Part shown: positions 61,332 to 64,000 of the stretch, piece by piece | Numbering within the stretch: the first letter of the stretch is position 1 | Layout of the letters: each line of letters starts with the position of its first letter | Translations under genes and position numbers: made by a program | Notes under the pieces: generated by a model | The model's database searches: none | The model's input: only the letters and a program-made list of their open reading frames with translations | Told to the model about the DNA's origin: nothing | From: Drosophila persimilis | Lineage: Eukaryota; Arthropoda; Insecta; Diptera; Drosophilidae | DNA length: 64,000 nucleotides | Direction of reading: 5' to 3' | Assembly (NCBI RefSeq): GCF_003286085.1 | Contig: NW_020825447.1 | Location: 186,001-250,000, forward strand

Positions 61332-63977
61332 ATGGTCCATAATATGAATAGACTTCCAACGAATAGTAGGATATTGATTCGTACGCTGGCTAAACAAAAA
61401 GATGGCATAAATATTTGTCATATAAATGCTCAGAGTCTGTATGGTAAGATTGATGAGTTCCGATATATGTTTGAACAATGCAAGCACCCTCCAGAAAGTA
61501 CAATAGAATACCTTTTTATAGAATTATCGGCCTCTAACAGTTCTCTTAAATTACTATTGGGCTGTCTGTACAGACCACACCGCAATACAATCTACCAACA
61601 AGTAATTGATGCAATTTCAGACCTATCTGTAATCTATACTGATGTAATTATAATCGGGGATCTAAACAGCAATATACTGAAGGAACGACATATGGAGTCA
61701 GCGATGGCATCGTTAGGCTTGCATCTAGTCAATAATAGTAGACCAACACATTTCTCAAACACTGCAAGTACATTATTGGACCTTTGTTTTGTCAATGATA
61801 AAGAAAAAATCGTTCTTTATGATCAGTTATCTGTCCCAACATTTTCCAGACACGACCTACTTTTCCTGACTTATGATTTTAATTGTAAAAAGATTGACGA
61901 CGACATATGGTACCTAAATTTTAAGAGCATTGACATTACCAAACTTAATGACGAATTCAATACATATGACTGGAATATAATATTTAACATGGATGATGTT
62001 AATTCTCAAGTAGAACAACTACGAGCTCACATGACATGTCTTTATGAAAAATTCGTACCGCTGCGTAAATTAAAGATTGCACAAAAGAAAAATCCATGGT
62101 TCAATCAATGTATTGCACACAATATATAATTAAGGGACAAAGCATATAACAAATGGAAACGCTACAGAACGTCTGTTCAGTATCAAGAATTTAAAACTTT
62201 AAGGAAAAAAACCAACCTATTAATACTGACAGCTAAAAAATCTTTTTATTCTGTAAGGTTTCAAAGTGCAATATTAACAAGAAGGACATGGAGGGAGCTC
62301 AAAGACTTGGGAATAGGGAAGAGGACAAATAACACCAAAAGTGATGTAGACATAGATGAATTAAATAGAAAATTTGTGATAAACGGGGTACCTGAAGTAG
62401 CATATAATCATTATCTGGACAATATACCGAATAGTTCCTGTGATAATAACTTTAGCTTCATGTGTGCCAGTCAGTGTGATGTCCTTGAATCTGTGCTTAA
62501 AATTAAGTCAAATGCAATCGGACTGGATGAAATACATCCAAAATTTCTAAAAATCTTACTTCCGAAAATATTACCACATGTGACTTATATTTGCAATACT
62601 GTCTTAACAAAATCAATATTTCCAAGTACATGGAAGCTTGCGAAAATAACACCGGTCCCTAAAGGAAAAAATGAATATAGACCTATATCAATTCTATCGT
62701 TTTTGTCAAAAGTTCTTGAACAATTAATGCCACAACAAATTCGAACTTTTCTAGATAACAATGCACTACTAAGTGACAAACAGTCAGGTTACAGAAGACA
62801 AAGAAGCTGTACTACGGCAATATAAGGGAAGACATTAGATTAACACAAGATGAAGGAAATGTGACGCTATTAGTACTACTTGACTTCAGTAAAGCATTTG
62901 ACACGGTTAACCACGAAATCTTATTAAGTAAATTAGTTAACTTTTTCAATTTTAGTAAGGTAACTATAAAGCTATTAAAATCGTATTTAACGGATAGAAG
63001 ACAGGTAGTGGTAAGTGGAAGTAGAATTTCTTCAATGATGAGCACTGAACGTGGTGTGCCTCAAGGTTCAGTTCTTCGGCCGCTTTTGTTCTCATTATAT
63101 GTGAATGACCTGCCAGACGTCCTGTTAAATTGTAAAAGTCATATGTATGCGGATGACGTCCAAATGTATGTTAGTCGTCCATTGAGTAAAATTGATGAGT
63201 GTATAAGTGTGTGTAACAGTGATTTGCTCAATGTGAGTAGCTGGGCGAAGCGTAATGGTCTGGCACTTAATCCAGATAAATGTAAATGTGTAATTATATA
63301 CAAGAAGCAACTAAATACGATGGCCTATCAAAAACTTGAAATCGAAGGAAAACCAATTAATTACGTAGATCATGTGGAAAACTTAGGATTAACATTTAAC
63401 AATACGCTTTCTTGGAGTAGCCAAGTAGTGAAAGCTACTGGTAGAACATATAGTCTACTAAGAAAACTCGCACCAACACAAAAATGCCTACCAGATATAC
63501 TCAAACTAATGATAGCTAAGACATATTTGACACCCACCTTATTCTATGGTATTGAAATATTTGGAAATTGTGACGCTGAATCTCAAAAAAAACTAAATGT
63601 AACATTTAACAACATTGCCCGCTACATATATAATAAGAGACGAACCGATCATATCTCAATCTTAGCAAGACAAATATTCAAAATGGATTTAAAGACATGG
63701 ATAGGGTACAGAACAATTATTTTTCTACATCGAATAATCTATACCAATAATCAGACAGCCGAGCTACTTATATGATAAATTAACCTTTGCTTCATCAAAT
63801 AGAACGTTGAATCTGGTAACCATAAGGTACAAACTTGCCAATTCAGGAAAACAATTTTTAACAAATGCTATTCGGTTATGGAATGAGTTACCTTTCAATA
63901 TTAAAAATATGAGTAGAGCAACGCAATTTAGGGATAAATTAGAAAAACACTTGATAACCCATAAAAAAAAAAAATAA
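61332..63977 (+). pseudogene. Non-LTR ORF2 (EN-RT), several lesions
   Basis: The endonuclease begins at 61332 (ICHINAQSLYGKIDEF). Near 61490 the part with the catalytic Glu motif is missing, and the protein resumes at LLGCLYRPHR, IIGDLNSN and FSRHDLLFL. An in-frame TAA lies at 62127-62129. The RT starts near 62500 (NAIGLDEIHPKF, EYRPISILSFLSKVLEQL). The frame shifts near 62825-62860, then an intact 304-codon part has LLDFSKAFDTVNHEIL, GVPQGSVLRPLLF and YADD near 63148. A one-base shift near 63770 precedes the last 68 or so codons, ending at TAA 63975-63977. Confidence 0.88.
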
Positions 63978-64000
63978 ATAAATAAAAATAAATAATAAAA

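Larger units (their letters stand above)
59811..64000 (+). mobile_element. CR1/jockey-group non-LTR element with FP-like ORF1
   Basis: It has a leader of about 450 bases, ORF1 (60264-61211), a 120-base spacer and ORF2 (61332-63977), followed by an A-rich tail (AAATAAATAAATAAAAATAA) that reaches the window end. ORF2 has RGVPQGSVL and MYADDVQMY and a C-terminal segment NAIRLWNELPFNIKNM, typical of the CR1/jockey assemblage. I cannot name the family. Base composition is clearly more AT-rich than the LOA element. Confidence 0.8.

Overview
This window reads as transposon-rich heterochromatin of a fruit fly, genus Drosophila, not melanogaster-like in its repeat sequences. The main evidence is ten copies or fragments of a DINE-1 (INE-1, Helentron-associated) family. 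These begin TATACCCGATACT, carry a (GTCTGTCC)n-type microsatellite and end in a short hairpin followed by CTCGTTTT. Around them lie families typical of drosophilid genomes: BEL, roo-like and Pao-like LTR elements, an Ulysses/Osvaldo-like and a 17.6/297-like Ty3-gypsy element, and LOA-, R1-, CR1- and jockey-clade non-LTR elements. The species was not determined. No tRNA, rRNA or CRISPR was seen. Nearly every coding region belongs to a transposon.

Layout. 1-1470: two head-to-tail DINE-1. 1471-5310: decayed jockey-clade element (minus). 6044-17276: Ulysses/Osvaldo-like LTR element (minus) whose 3' part is separated from pol by a nearly full-length CR1-like element (minus, 6812-10855) and whose pol holds a DINE-1. 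17277-21176: the least repeat-like stretch, with a candidate host gene for a short secreted peptide (exons near 19602 and 20845). 21177-27739: a terminal-inverted-repeat DNA element containing a LOA-clade element with a 13-bp target duplication. 27743-34850: roo-like pol/env remnant split by a nearly pristine BEL element (27926-34369; two 476-bp LTRs; one 1797-codon ORF). 34845-40601: decayed Pao-like element. 40602-43069: two DINE-1 in inverted orientation around a piece of Ulysses-like LTR. 43070-44094 and 56612-57426: two copies of a repeat with a minisatellite of about 34 bp. 44745-54152: 17.6/297-like element (two 532-bp LTRs, gag, pol, env) with two DINE-1 inserted, itself inserted in a second Pao-like copy. 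54776-59810: jockey, DINE-1, Ulysses-like and R1 fragments. 59811-64000: a non-LTR element (plus) reaching its A-rich tail at the window end.

The order of events can be partly read. DINE-1 copies interrupt the Ulysses-like pol and the 17.6-like gag and 3' LTR, so they are younger than those hosts. BEL interrupts the roo-like env. LTR differences I counted by eye are 3 in 476 for BEL and about ten in 532 for the 17.6-like element, making BEL the younger. Only BEL retains a complete coding capacity; the LOA element has one visible frameshift. The others carry stops, frameshifts or deletions of catalytic segments.
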